Notes: a model not told the origin generated them from the sequence alone. Positions 33,737-42,434 are shown, counted from the stretch's first letter. The stretch: 46,800 nt of DNA from JBOHTO01 sp050733695 (GCA_050733695.1 JBOHTO010000009.1:1-46800), one strand, 5' to 3'. Numbers and translations are program-made.

Positions 33737-35071
33737 ATGCTGAAACCGATCATCACCGTCCTCGCCCTGTTCACGGCGAGTGCCGCGGGTTCGAGAGCCA
33801 TGCACGCGCAGCTTCCGTTTCCAGAGACAGCGCGCGCCACGACACTCCCGCTCGATCGCATCGTCGCGATCGTGGGTGATGAGCCCATCCTCTGGACCGA
33901 GGTTCTTGAGTTCCTCGCCCAGCGTCAGACGGAGATGCCCCAGGACTCGGCCGGCATCCGGGCGATCGCGGCGGGCGCGCTCAGCGAGCTCGTGGACGAG
34001 GAAGTGCTGGTGCAGCGCGCCGCGGCCGAGAGCATCGTCGTCGCCGACGCGGATGTGCGAGCGCAGGTCGATGATCGCATGAGCGATGTACGCTCCCGAT
34101 TCGCAACGGACGAGGAGTTCCGGTCTGCACTCGCTGAGGCCGGGCTCGGTACGCCGGCAGAATACCGGAGCAGTCTGTCCGAGCAGGTACGACGCGTGGC
34201 GCTGCAGCAGCAGTTGATCGCGAAGATGCGGCAGGATGGGAAACTGCTTCCGGCAGGTGTCACGGAGCAGGATGTCACCGAGGCGTTCGAGCGCGCGCGG
34301 GAATCGCTGCCGCGGCGCCCGGCGACGGTCGGCCTCCGGCAGATCGTGGTGGCACCCAGCGCCGATTCCGCATCCAGGGCAGTGGCGCGCGCGCACGCGG
34401 AATCGCTGCTCGTTGAGATTCGTGCGGGCGGCGATTTCGAGCAGATTGCGCGACGCGAGTCCATGGACGAGGCGAGCCGGCAGACAGGTGGCGACCTTGG
34501 CTGGCAGCGGCGCGGCACCATGGTCCCGGAGTTCGAGCGCTGGATGTTCGCCCTCGCCCCGGGTCAGCTCAGCCCCGTTGTCGAGACAGTCTTCGGCTAT
34601 CACATCATCAAGGTCGATCGAGCGCAGCCTGCCGAGGTCAAGGCGCGGCACATCCTGATACGCCCCGACGTCGACTCGGCCGATGTGCAGCGTGCGGCAG
34701 CGCGCGCCGACAGCGTTGTTCGACTCTGGCGCGAGGGCGTGGGCTTCGATTCCCTCCTCGTGCGTTACCACGATCCCGACGAGAACCAGCTCATCCCGGC
34801 GCCGTATCCGCGGGACAGCCTGCCGCGATCCTATCAGACAGCGCTCACCGGCCTCGCCACCGGCGACGTCGCGGAGCCGTTCCCAATCGAGAATCCCGCG
34901 CTGGGGGCGCCCAAGTTCGTCATCCTGCAGCTCACGGATTTCAACGAGGGCGGCGAGTACACGGTTGCCGACCTGCGCGACCGGCTGCGCCGCCAGCTCG
35001 CCGAGGAACGCGCGATCCGGCGTCTGCTCGACAGGATGCGCGAGGAAACCTACGTCTCCATCCGCCTCTAG
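33737..35071 (+). CDS. SurA-like periplasmic chaperone/peptidyl-prolyl isomerase
   Basis: A 444-residue protein with a signal peptide (cleavage near MHAQLPF, about residue 25). SurA N-terminal domain about 35-190 (DRIVAIVGDEPILWTEV), then a first parvulin domain (about 195-290, FEQIARRESMDEASRQTGGDLGW, FGYHIIKVDRA) and a second, more diverged one (about 295-395, KARHILIRPDVDSADV). This is the canonical SurA order. It ferries unfolded outer-membrane proteins across the periplasm. The upstream gene encodes a one-domain lipoprotein relative, and pdxA follows, a known surA neighbour in E. coli, which supports the call. Confidence 0.92.
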   Translation: MLKPIITVLALFTASAAGSRAMHAQLPFPETARATTLPLDRIVAIVGDEPILWTEVLEFLAQRQTEMPQDSAGIRAIAAGALSELVDEEVLVQRAAAESIVVADADVRAQVDDRMSDVRSRFATDEEFRSALAEAGLGTPAEYRSSLSEQVRRVALQQQLIAKMRQDGKLLPAGVTEQDVTEAFERARESLPRRPATVGLRQIVVAPSADSASRAVARAHAESLLVEIRAGGDFEQIARRESMDEASRQTGGDLGWQRRGTMVPEFERWMFALAPGQLSPVVETVFGYHIIKVDRAQPAEVKARHILIRPDVDSADVQRAAARADSVVRLWREGVGFDSLLVRYHDPDENQLIPAPYPRDSLPRSYQTALTGLATGDVAEPFPIENPALGAPKFVILQLTDFNEGGEYTVADLRDRLRRQLAEERAIRRLLDRMREETYVSIRL

Positions 35072-35107
35072 CGGAGTGACACGCGCGATAACCTGCGCGC
35101 GGAGCGG

Positions 35108-36040
35108 GTGAGGGACGCGGTGGCCGGCTCGAGCCCGCGATCAGCACGGCGTCCGCACCTCGCCTTCACACTGGGCGACGTACGCGGCGTGGGTCCCGAG
35201 ATCGTGAGTGCTTCGCTCGCGGAGCCGGCCGTACAGGCCGCCTGCACCGCTGTCGTCGTCGGGCCCGGCGGCACGGGCGTACACGTCGACGAAGTTGTTG
35301 GCGAATGGGATGGCGACCGGTCACCGGCGGCGGCAGGACGGCTGGCGGGGCTCGCCGTGGATCGTGCGGCGCGCATGGCACTGGAAGGAATCGTCGACGG
35401 GATCGTGACGGCCCCCATCGACAAGTCTGCGTTCCTCGACGGTGGATACGACTACCCGGGGCATACCGAGATGCTCGCAGCGATCGCCGGAGCGCCGGTG
35501 GCCATGATGCTCGCATCCGACCGGCTGCGTGTAGTTCTCGCGACCACGCACCTCGCGCTCCGCGATGTTCCGCGTGCGGTCACGGCGAACGCGATCGTGC
35601 AGGCATCGGAGATCACGCGGCGGGGACTTCAGGAGTGGTTCGGGATTCCCGAGCCCAGGATCGCCCTGTGTGCCCTGAACCCGCACGCCGGGGATGGCGG
35701 GCGCTTTGGCCGGGAAGAGATCGACGTTCTCGCGCCGGGTGCAAGGGCAGCGCAGATCGTCGGCCCGCTGCCGGCCGACACGGTATTTGTTCGTGCCATG
35801 CGCGGCGAGTTCGACGCGGTCATCGCCCCGTACCACGATGTCGGGATGACGGCGATCAAGGTCGCTTCGTTCGGCAGCGCCGTGAACGTGACGCTCGGGC
35901 TTCCGTTTCCGCGCTGCTCTCCCGACCACGGCACCGCGATCGATATCGCGGGTCGCGGCCTGGCGGATCCCGCAAGCTTCATCGCGGCAACCCTGCTCTG
36001 CGCCGGGATAGCGCAGCGGCAGCTCGTGGCTCGGCCCTGA
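35108..36040 (+). CDS. pdxA: 4-hydroxythreonine-4-phosphate dehydrogenase
   Basis: A 310-residue PdxA-type dehydrogenase of vitamin B6 synthesis (NAD-dependent oxidation of 4-phosphohydroxy-L-threonine). Metal-binding His positions are visible in ATTHLALRDVP, LNPHAGDGGRFGREE and PYHDVGMTAIK, with CSPDHGTAIDIAGRG near the end. The N-terminal motif, usually GDPAGIGPE, reads GDVRGVGPE. The protein is slightly shorter than the usual length of about 330. The GTG at 35108 is the first plausible start after the surA-like gene. The next gene starts four bases after its stop. Confidence 0.92.
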   Translation: MRDAVAGSSPRSARRPHLAFTLGDVRGVGPEIVSASLAEPAVQAACTAVVVGPGGTGVHVDEVVGEWDGDRSPAAAGRLAGLAVDRAARMALEGIVDGIVTAPIDKSAFLDGGYDYPGHTEMLAAIAGAPVAMMLASDRLRVVLATTHLALRDVPRAVTANAIVQASEITRRGLQEWFGIPEPRIALCALNPHAGDGGRFGREEIDVLAPGARAAQIVGPLPADTVFVRAMRGEFDAVIAPYHDVGMTAIKVASFGSAVNVTLGLPFPRCSPDHGTAIDIAGRGLADPASFIAATLLCAGIAQRQLVARP

Positions 36041-36044
36041 ACCA

Positions 36045-37676
36045 GTGGCCGGCGCGGCGTCCCTGATCCCCGTGCGCGACGACACGCGGCAGGTCTCCGC
36101 CACGTGCGCGCCGGTTGGTCGCGCAGCGTCGTCGCTTTTTCCCGCGCGCGCGCGTGCCTGCGCAATTGCCGCGCTGGTGACGTTGTTTCTCGCCGCGTGC
36201 GCTCCGGCCAGTAGAGGCGCGGGCACAGCCCGAGCTGGTCCGGTCAGCGACACCGTCGCCACCACACCTCCCCCCGGTCCTCAGCTCGTCATCGACGTGC
36301 CCCATGATTCGCGCGCGATCGAGGCGATAGTGCGCGAGGGGCGCGAGCGTTCACACGTGGAGGAGGACCTCTGGTTCCTCACCGACGTCATAGGGCCGCG
36401 GCTCACCGGGTCGGCCGCGCTGCGCCGTGCGAGCGAGTGGACGGCGGAGAAATTCCGCGAGTACGGAGCCGACAGCACGTGGCTCGAAGCGTGGCGCTTC
36501 GCGCCCACGTGGCAGCGCGGCACCATGACGCTCTGGCTCATCGCTCCGCACCGCCGGCCGCTCGTCGGATTCTCGATGGGCTGGGCGCCGGGGACGCCGG
36601 GCGAAATGACGGGCGAGGTGGTGTACGTCGACGCGAAGACCACGGCGGAGTTCGAGGAACGCTTCGGTGGTCGACTGGCAGGCGACTGGGTGATGACCAC
36701 TCCGTACATCCCGCTCCCCAACCCCGACGCCGGCCCGATCACAAGGCGCGATTCCGTGGTCCTGGATTCGCTGCGCCGCATCATGTACGCGCCGCCGGAG
36801 AATCCCGCCGAACGCGGCTTCCGCGATTCGCTGGCGCTGTATCTCGTGGAGGAAGGGATTGGTGGAAGGATCACGAGCGGCGCAAAGGAGTTCGGGCTTC
36901 TCACCATGAGTGGCTCACCGCTCGGCATCCAGCCGTATCCATGGATCGTCATCCCGGACGGAACGTACTCACAGTTCCACCGGCTGCTCGCGGGCGGAAT
37001 GGAGGTGCGTATCGAAGTGGATGTGAACAACCGCATCAGCGCCGACTCCGTGCTCGCGTACAACACGGTCGCGGAGATTCACGGCAGCGAGCGACCCGCG
37101 GAAGTGGTTCTGCTTGGCGCGCACCTCGACTCGTGGGATCTCGCCACCGGCGCGACCGACAACGCCGCCGGGTCGATCGCCGTGCTGGAGGCGGCGCGCA
37201 TACTCGCGGCCTCGGACGTCCGGCCGAAGCGCACGATACGCTTCGTACTCTTCACTGGCGAGGAACAGGGGCTGTTCGGTTCACGGCTGTATGCCGAGCA
37301 GCACGCCCCCGAGCTCGGCCGTTTTCAGGCCGTGCTCGTCCTGGACAACGGTACGGGCAGGATAACGGGGATGTCGTTGCAGGGGCGCGATGATCTGCGG
37401 CTGCTCTGGGAGCAGATCTTCGCACCCATCTCCCGGATCGGTCCGTTCGAGTTTCTGTCGCGGCGAAAGGGGGGCACGGACCATCTTCCATTCATTCGTT
37501 ACGGCGTGCCGTCGTTCAACTTCGACCAGCTCTCGCGCGGTTACGACCACACGCACCACTCGCAGGTGGACAACTTCGACCACGCCGTGGTCGGGGACAT
37601 CACTCAGGCCGCGACGGTGATGGCGGCGACCGCCTACCAGCTCGCCAACCTGCCCATTCTGCTACCGCGCAACTGA
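36045..37676 (+). CDS. M28-family metallopeptidase lipoprotein
   Basis: A 543-residue exported peptidase. The M28 zinc ligands are visible in order: His in LLGAHLDSWD, Asp in GATDNAAGS, the Glu pair in FTGEEQGLFGS, Asp in LVLDNGTG and His in DHTHHSQVDNFD. A lipobox LAAC (Cys52) follows a hydrophobic run, so the mature protein is probably a lipoprotein. The n-region before it is unusually long (about 38 residues) if the GTG at 36045 is used, but no nearer start codon was seen. It is probably an aminopeptidase or dipeptidase of the cell envelope. Confidence 0.88.
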   Translation: MAGAASLIPVRDDTRQVSATCAPVGRAASSLFPARARACAIAALVTLFLAACAPASRGAGTARAGPVSDTVATTPPPGPQLVIDVPHDSRAIEAIVREGRERSHVEEDLWFLTDVIGPRLTGSAALRRASEWTAEKFREYGADSTWLEAWRFAPTWQRGTMTLWLIAPHRRPLVGFSMGWAPGTPGEMTGEVVYVDAKTTAEFEERFGGRLAGDWVMTTPYIPLPNPDAGPITRRDSVVLDSLRRIMYAPPENPAERGFRDSLALYLVEEGIGGRITSGAKEFGLLTMSGSPLGIQPYPWIVIPDGTYSQFHRLLAGGMEVRIEVDVNNRISADSVLAYNTVAEIHGSERPAEVVLLGAHLDSWDLATGATDNAAGSIAVLEAARILAASDVRPKRTIRFVLFTGEEQGLFGSRLYAEQHAPELGRFQAVLVLDNGTGRITGMSLQGRDDLRLLWEQIFAPISRIGPFEFLSRRKGGTDHLPFIRYGVPSFNFDQLSRGYDHTHHSQVDNFDHAVVGDITQAATVMAATAYQLANLPILLPRN

Positions 37677-37695
37677 TCCGTGGCGCAATCGCCCC

Positions 37696-39057
37696 TCAGC
37701 CACCGCCAGCGCGTCGATCGCCGGCCGGTGCCTCGCGCGTCGCGGGCTCCGGCGCGCGCCGATCGCCAGCCGAATGCAGGTCGACGTCGAGCGTCTCGAT
37801 GCGGCGTCCCGTCATCTCGCGAACCGTGAACACCGCGCCGCTCACGGAGACTCGATCCCCGATGGCCGGCAGTCTCCCGAGCGTGCCGAAGACGTACCCG
37901 CCCACGGTATTGTATTCCTCCTCGGGGATACCAAGTCCAAAGCGCTCGTTCAGCTCGCCGATGTGCGTGCTGCCCGATATCAGTGCGTCCTCTCCGCGCG
38001 CAGAAGCGACCGGTTCCGGCTCGTCGTATTCATCCAGGATCTCTCCAACGATCTCCTCCAGGAGATCCTCCATCGTGACCAGCCCCGCCGTGCCGCCGTA
38101 TTCATCGAGGACGATGGCCATGTGCTCCTTGAGCCGCTTGAAGTCGCCGAGCACTTCTTCCACTTCGCGCGATGCGGGGACCATGTGAACACGGCGCATG
38201 ATGGACCGGAGGGAGAAGTCCGGCGGAGGATGCCGCAGGACGGGGAGCAGGTCCTTCGCGAGAACGATGCCCTCGATGTCGTCGATCGATTCGTCGTAAA
38301 CCGGGTAGCGCGAACGTCCGGCTTCCTCGACAACCGCGACGGCTTCGTCGAGGCTCGCGCCGATCGGAATCGCGATGATGTCGGGGCGCGGGGTCATGAC
38401 CTCGCCCGCATTCTTCTCCGAGAACTCGAATACCCCTTCCAGCAGATACGCATCCTGCGGGTCGAGCTCGCCCCATTCCTGGCTCTGTTCCACGAGCAGA
38501 CGGAGCTCTTCGGGCGAGCGGGCGGCTTCCTCCTCGGCGCTCGCCCGCTTTCCCAGTGGGCGCAGCGCGAACGCCGCGACGCGGTCTATTATCCAGAGAA
38601 ACGGCGTCGCGATCCGGGCGAAGAGCACGAGTGGCGGGGCAAGCCAGCGCGCGACGTTCTCGGGGTGCGCCAGCCCGATCGCGCGCGGTACGAGCTCGGC
38701 GAATGCGACATGGATGAGGCCGAGCAGCAGGATCGCACCGGTGGCGCTCGCCACAACAGCAGGCGAAACTTCCGGTATGCCACCGTCTGCGGCCGCAGCA
38801 CCGGCAACGAGCCGTGCGGCGGTGTCGGCCGCGAGCCAGCCCAGGGCAAGGCTCGAGAGCGTGATCCCGAGCTGGCTCGCGGGAAGGATACGCGTCACTG
38901 AAGCCGTTGCCTGGAGCGCGATTCTGGCCTGGCGGTCGCCACGCCGCATCATCGTCTCGAGGCGCGAGCGCTTGCAGCGGGCGAGGGCAAACTCGGCCGC
39001 AACGAAGACGGCGTTGAGGAGGAGCAGCAGCAGGATGGCGACGAGCCGCACGATCAC
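37696..39057 (-). CDS. CorC/HlyC-type (CNNM) membrane protein with CBS domains
   Basis: A 453-residue protein. The DUF21/CNNM transmembrane domain (about 1-170, starting LVAILLLLLLNAVFVAAEFALAR) is followed by paired CBS domains (about 205-330, VMTPRPDIIAIP ... GIVLAKDLLPVL ... VLDEYGGTAGLVTMEDLLEEI) and a CorC_HlyC transporter-associated domain (about 345-430, EYNTVGGYVFGTLGRLP). Relatives export Mg/Co or respond to adenine nucleotides. It converges with the M28 gene (19 bases apart) and diverges from the CDF exporter gene with only 38 bases between the starts. Confidence 0.93.
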   Translation of the reverse strand: MIVRLVAILLLLLLNAVFVAAEFALARCKRSRLETMMRRGDRQARIALQATASVTRILPASQLGITLSSLALGWLAADTAARLVAGAAAADGGIPEVSPAVVASATGAILLLGLIHVAFAELVPRAIGLAHPENVARWLAPPLVLFARIATPFLWIIDRVAAFALRPLGKRASAEEEAARSPEELRLLVEQSQEWGELDPQDAYLLEGVFEFSEKNAGEVMTPRPDIIAIPIGASLDEAVAVVEEAGRSRYPVYDESIDDIEGIVLAKDLLPVLRHPPPDFSLRSIMRRVHMVPASREVEEVLGDFKRLKEHMAIVLDEYGGTAGLVTMEDLLEEIVGEILDEYDEPEPVASARGEDALISGSTHIGELNERFGLGIPEEEYNTVGGYVFGTLGRLPAIGDRVSVSGAVFTVREMTGRRIETLDVDLHSAGDRRAPEPATREAPAGDRRAGGG

Positions 39058-39095
39058 TCCAACAAGTTACCCCGATCCGCCCCCGCACCGCTAGC

Positions 39096-40007
39096 ATGCC
39101 GCATTCGCACACGGATCACGATCACGACGGCAGCCACGCCCACGGCGACTCGATCCGCGGGCTGCGCATCGCACTCATCCTTACCGCCGTATTCCTGCTG
39201 GCCGAGATCGCCGGCGGGATAATCTCGAATTCGCTAGCGCTGCTCGCAGACGCCGGTCACATGCTCACCGACGTCGCGGCTCTCGCCCTCAGCCTGTTCG
39301 TCGCGTGGTTCAGCCACCGTCCGCGGACTGCGGCGAAGACGTACGGCTATCTCCGCTGGGAGATACTCGCGGCGTTTCTCAATGGAGCGACGCTGCTGCT
39401 CGTCTCGGTGTGGATCATGTGGGAGGCGGTGGCACGGCTGCAGAACCCGGAGCCCGTTGCCGGCGGCGTCATGCTCGCCGTTGCGGCCGCGGGCCTGCTG
39501 GTCAACCTCGCTGCGGCCTGGATACTTCACCCCGCGGCCGGTACGACGCTCAACCTGCGCGGCGCATATCTCCACGTGCTCGGTGATCTGCTCGGCTCCG
39601 TGGCCACGGTCGTGGCCGCGATTCTGGTGCGCGGCACGGGCTGGATTGCTGCGGACCCGGTCGCGTCCATCCTGGTAACCGTGATCGTCGTGCGAAGCGC
39701 GTGGGCACTGGTGCGAGAGTCCGTCGATGTATTGCTCGAGTCGACACCCGCGCACGTCCCGCTCGATGCCGTTCGCGCGCAACTCGGCGCCATCCCCGGC
39801 ATCGAGTCCGTGCACGACCTGCACGTCTGGAGCGTCGGCACGGGGATGGTGGCCATGAGCGTGCATGCGATCGTCCGGGAACCGGAGCGACAGCAGCACG
39901 TGCTCCAGCACGTTCACGATGCCATGCGGCTCTTCGGCATCCAGCATGTGACCGTGCAACTGGAGCGGCACGAGATGCACGAGCGGAGTTGCGCCTCGCT
40001 TACGTGA
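39096..40007 (+). CDS. cation diffusion facilitator (CDF) metal exporter
   Basis: A 303-residue CzcD/ZitB-type exporter, pumping Zn or related divalent metals out in exchange for protons. A His/Asp-rich N-terminus (MPHSHTDHDHDGSHAHGD) precedes six helices. Transport-site acidic residues appear in ALLADAGHMLTDVAAL (helix 2) and LHVLGDLLGSV (helix 5, HxxxD). The cytoplasmic domain runs from about 210 with VHDLHVWSVGTG and a His-containing end. The combination with the Zn/Mn importer elsewhere in the window gives both import and export. Confidence 0.94.
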   Translation: MPHSHTDHDHDGSHAHGDSIRGLRIALILTAVFLLAEIAGGIISNSLALLADAGHMLTDVAALALSLFVAWFSHRPRTAAKTYGYLRWEILAAFLNGATLLLVSVWIMWEAVARLQNPEPVAGGVMLAVAAAGLLVNLAAAWILHPAAGTTLNLRGAYLHVLGDLLGSVATVVAAILVRGTGWIAADPVASILVTVIVVRSAWALVRESVDVLLESTPAHVPLDAVRAQLGAIPGIESVHDLHVWSVGTGMVAMSVHAIVREPERQQHVLQHVHDAMRLFGIQHVTVQLERHEMHERSCASLT

Positions 40008-40026
40008 CGGCGGATAACTAACAGTT

Positions 40027-40052
40027 CGGTCACTCTGACGGTCACGCTGACC
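40027..40052. promoter_or_regulatory. tandem 12-bp repeat with palindromic half (possible operator)
   Basis: CGGTCACTCTGA at 40027-40038 is followed directly by CGGTCACGCTGA at 40039-40050. The second copy contains the palindrome GGTCA-CGC-TGACC (40040-40052). The heptamer CGCTGAC recurs at 40141 and 40152, 11 bases apart. It is located between the CDF gene and the 154-residue gene. Confidence 0.35.
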
Positions 40053-40058
40053 GATTTT

Positions 40059-40075
40059 GCCGCGCAATTCGCGGC
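40059..40075. terminator. weak hairpin after the CDF gene
   Basis: GCCGCG-CAATT-CGCGGC, a 6-bp stem with a 5-base loop. No U-tract follows, so termination is only possible, not supported. Confidence 0.25.
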
Positions 40076-40175
40076 TGTGAGGCCGAAATGATAGCGATCG
40101 TGACGGCGCAACTGATAAGGCGTCTTACAGCGACAAAATCCGCTGACATCGCGCTGACACCTCCGACCGCTCGGT

Positions 40176-40640
40176 ATGGACCCCTACCACATAGAGAAAT
40201 TCCGCTATCCGGTGGTCCTCCGTCTGCTGGGTGGAGCTGAACTGGCCGGCGACATGTTCGTTCAGACGCGCGCGCCATATCGCGAAGGCCCCGAGGCGCC
40301 GCCCGACATTCTCAATGGCCAGGAGCCGTACTTCCCGCTCGTCCGCGAGGATGGGCAGACGCTTCTCGTGGCCAAGGATCGTGTGGTCGACGTTCAGGCC
40401 GTGATGCCGGAAGACGCCGATCCTCTGCGGATGCCGGGAGCGCGGGCGTCGGTGCTCGAGTTCACTCTCGCAGGCGGACTGGTGCTCAGCGGCGAGGTGC
40501 TGTTGGAGCTTCCTGCAGACCGGGCACGCCCACTCGACTATCTGAACCGTCTCGACGAGCGGTTCCTCACCCTTCGGACTGCCGATGGCCTCCGGTTCCT
40601 CAACCGACGGCTAATCGAGCTGGTCCGCCCCCTGGACTGA
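40176..40640 (+). CDS. 154-residue hypothetical protein linked to the PilT-like ATPase
   Basis: A soluble, beta-rich protein without signal peptide or membrane helix. It contains two similar stretches: LRLLGGAELAGDMFVQ near the start and FTLAGGLVLSGEVLLELP in the second half, each followed by a strand-rich segment (PYFPLVREDGQTLLVAKDRV; RFLTLRTADGLRFLNRRLI). That suggests an internal duplication of a small Sm/PilZ-like or other beta fold (inference). I recognise no named family. It ends one base before the PilT-like ATPase start, so the two are co-translated and may act together in surface motility. Confidence 0.8.
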   Translation: MDPYHIEKFRYPVVLRLLGGAELAGDMFVQTRAPYREGPEAPPDILNGQEPYFPLVREDGQTLLVAKDRVVDVQAVMPEDADPLRMPGARASVLEFTLAGGLVLSGEVLLELPADRARPLDYLNRLDERFLTLRTADGLRFLNRRLIELVRPLD

Positions 40641-40641
40641 C

Positions 40642-42336
40642 ATGGCACAGCTCGACCGCTTCCTTTCGGCGATGGTCACAAGCCGCGCCGACTCCCTCGT
40701 GCTGAGCGAGAGCGACGTCGCAAAGCTGCACATCGGCGGTACTGCGCGCCCGATAACGAAACAGGTGCTATCGGGAGAGCAGGTCGTCATGCTGCTGCGC
40801 GAGATCGCGCCGCCCGATGCGGTTCGCAAGCTCGACAGCGGCGAAGGCGCTACCTTTCGGTACTCCTCCGGTGAAAGTGCGTTCCTGGCCCGGGCCGGTC
40901 AGGCAGAGGGTCGCTGGAATGCATCCATCGCACTCGATTCCGGCGGCCACGTTCCGGCCGGCCGGGGGGATGAGGCATCGACGGCGGCTTCGACGGCGGC
41001 TGCAACGGCGGCTGCAACGACGGCTGCGACGACGGGCGCACAAGTCGCGGCAAGCGGTTCGTTGCCGGCGAGCGCCGTCGCACCAACCGCTTCGATCGGC
41101 GTGGCGGCGCGCATCGATCCGGCCGCACGCGCGCGCATCGATCGCCTGCTCGGCATGCTGGTCGAGCGTGGCGCGTCCGACCTGCACCTCAGGTGCGGCG
41201 AACCGCCCATACTCCGCCGCGATGGCGAGATGCAGCGCCTCGAAGTCGGCGGTGACGGCGGTGGCGGCGAGGATGCCAGGCCCGTGAACAACGAGGAACT
41301 CGAAGCGATGCTCCTCGCCATCATGCCGCAGCGCAACCAGGGTGAGTACGCCGAGCTGAACGACACCGATTTCGCGTACGAGATCGAGGACTGTGCGCGC
41401 TTTCGCGCGAACGCCATGCGCGAGCGCAAGGGAGCGGCCGCTGTCTTCCGCGTGATTCCCGCGAGGACCGTCACGGTGGAGCAGCTCGGGATATCTCAGG
41501 AAGTTCAGAACCTCTGCTACCTCACCAAGGGTCTCGTGCTCGTCACCGGCCCGACCGGGTCAGGAAAGAGCACCACTCTCTGCTCGCTCGTCGACCTGGT
41601 GAATCGGATGCGCAACGATCACGTGATCACCATCGAGGATCCGATCGAGTTCGTGCATCCGAACAAGAAGTGCATCATCACGCAGCGACAGGTGGGCGTG
41701 CACACGTCGTCATTCAAGCACGCCCTCCGCGCGGCGCTGCGCGAGGATCCGGACATCATTCTCGTAGGCGAGCTGCGCGATCTGGAGACCGTCTCCATCG
41801 CAATCGAGACGGCCGAGACGGGGCACCTCGTCTTCGGCACGCTTCACACGACGACTGCTCCGAGCACGATCGACCGCATCATCGACCAGTTCCCGCCCGA
41901 TCGGCAGGAACAGATCAGGGTGATGCTGTCGGAATCGCTCAAGGGCGTGATCTCGCAGACGCTGTGCAGGAAGATCGGCGGCGGTCGCGTGGCGGCCCGC
42001 GAGATCCTGCTGAGCACTCCCGCGATCGCGAATCTCATTCGCGAGGGGAAGACCTTCCAGATACCGTCCATCCTGCAGACATCGCGCAAGATGGGAATGA
42101 TCACGCTCAACGACGCGCTCATCGAGTACGTGGATGCGCGCGAGGTCGAGCCCAAGGAGGCCTACATGAAGTCGGTGGAGAAGACCGGCTTCCTGACCCA
42201 GTTGAGGCAGCGCGGCCACGACACGAGCTTCATCGATGGGAACGAATCCGACGCAGGGAGCGCCGCGGCGGGCAGTTCGCCCGCGAGAGTGGCGCAGCCG
42301 GCGCGTCCTGGCGCGAAGGTGGCCGCCCGCCGCTGA
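40642..42336 (+). CDS. PilT/PilU-like twitching ATPase with duplicated N-terminal domain
   Basis: A 564-residue secretion-type ATPase. The C-terminal two-thirds (about 160-530) is a PilT-like retraction ATPase: GASDLHLRCGEPPILRRDGE, Walker A GPTGSGKST (303-311), Asp box ITIEDPIEF, Walker B DIILVGELRD, His box GHLVFGTLHTTTA, and a PilT-like AIANLIREGKTFQIPS. An additional N-terminal region (about 8-95) resembles a second, diverged copy of the PilT N-terminal domain, joined by an Ala/Thr-rich linker (101-155). PilT is normally about 350-400 residues. It probably powers type IV pilus retraction; no other pilus gene is visible. Confidence 0.9.
   Translation: MAQLDRFLSAMVTSRADSLVLSESDVAKLHIGGTARPITKQVLSGEQVVMLLREIAPPDAVRKLDSGEGATFRYSSGESAFLARAGQAEGRWNASIALDSGGHVPAGRGDEASTAASTAAATAAATTAATTGAQVAASGSLPASAVAPTASIGVAARIDPAARARIDRLLGMLVERGASDLHLRCGEPPILRRDGEMQRLEVGGDGGGGEDARPVNNEELEAMLLAIMPQRNQGEYAELNDTDFAYEIEDCARFRANAMRERKGAAAVFRVIPARTVTVEQLGISQEVQNLCYLTKGLVLVTGPTGSGKSTTLCSLVDLVNRMRNDHVITIEDPIEFVHPNKKCIITQRQVGVHTSSFKHALRAALREDPDIILVGELRDLETVSIAIETAETGHLVFGTLHTTTAPSTIDRIIDQFPPDRQEQIRVMLSESLKGVISQTLCRKIGGGRVAAREILLSTPAIANLIREGKTFQIPSILQTSRKMGMITLNDALIEYVDAREVEPKEAYMKSVEKTGFLTQLRQRGHDTSFIDGNESDAGSAAAGSSPARVAQPARPGAKVAARR
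40972..41035 (+). repeat. in-frame Ala/Thr-rich microsatellite
   Basis: Imperfect repeats of GACGGCGGCT and GCAACGGCG type code for residues 111-131 (STAASTAAATAAATTAATT) of the linker in the PilT-like ATPase. It could vary in length between strains. Confidence 0.7.
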
Positions 42337-42367
42337 ACCCCCGGGCGTTCATTCGCCGGGCGAGCCG

Positions 42368-42434
42368 GAATCCACTCTCGCAATGCCGCCATTCCCGGTC
42401 CCCAGCGTCGTCATTCCCGCGCAAGCGGGAAAGC
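42368..42434 (+). repeat. degenerate dispersed palindrome with array-like flank
   Basis: GCCGCCATTCCCGG, then CAGCGTCGTCATTCCCGCGC followed by AAGCGGGAAAGCG. The flank CAGCGTCGTC is identical to the unit boundary in the 45617-45800 array. It lies downstream of the PilT-like gene, between convergent genes. Confidence 0.7.

Noticed and set aside
40059..40075. Hairpin as a definite intrinsic terminator of the CDF gene
   Set aside because: The stem is short and no U-tract follows on either strand, so it is kept only as a weak feature.
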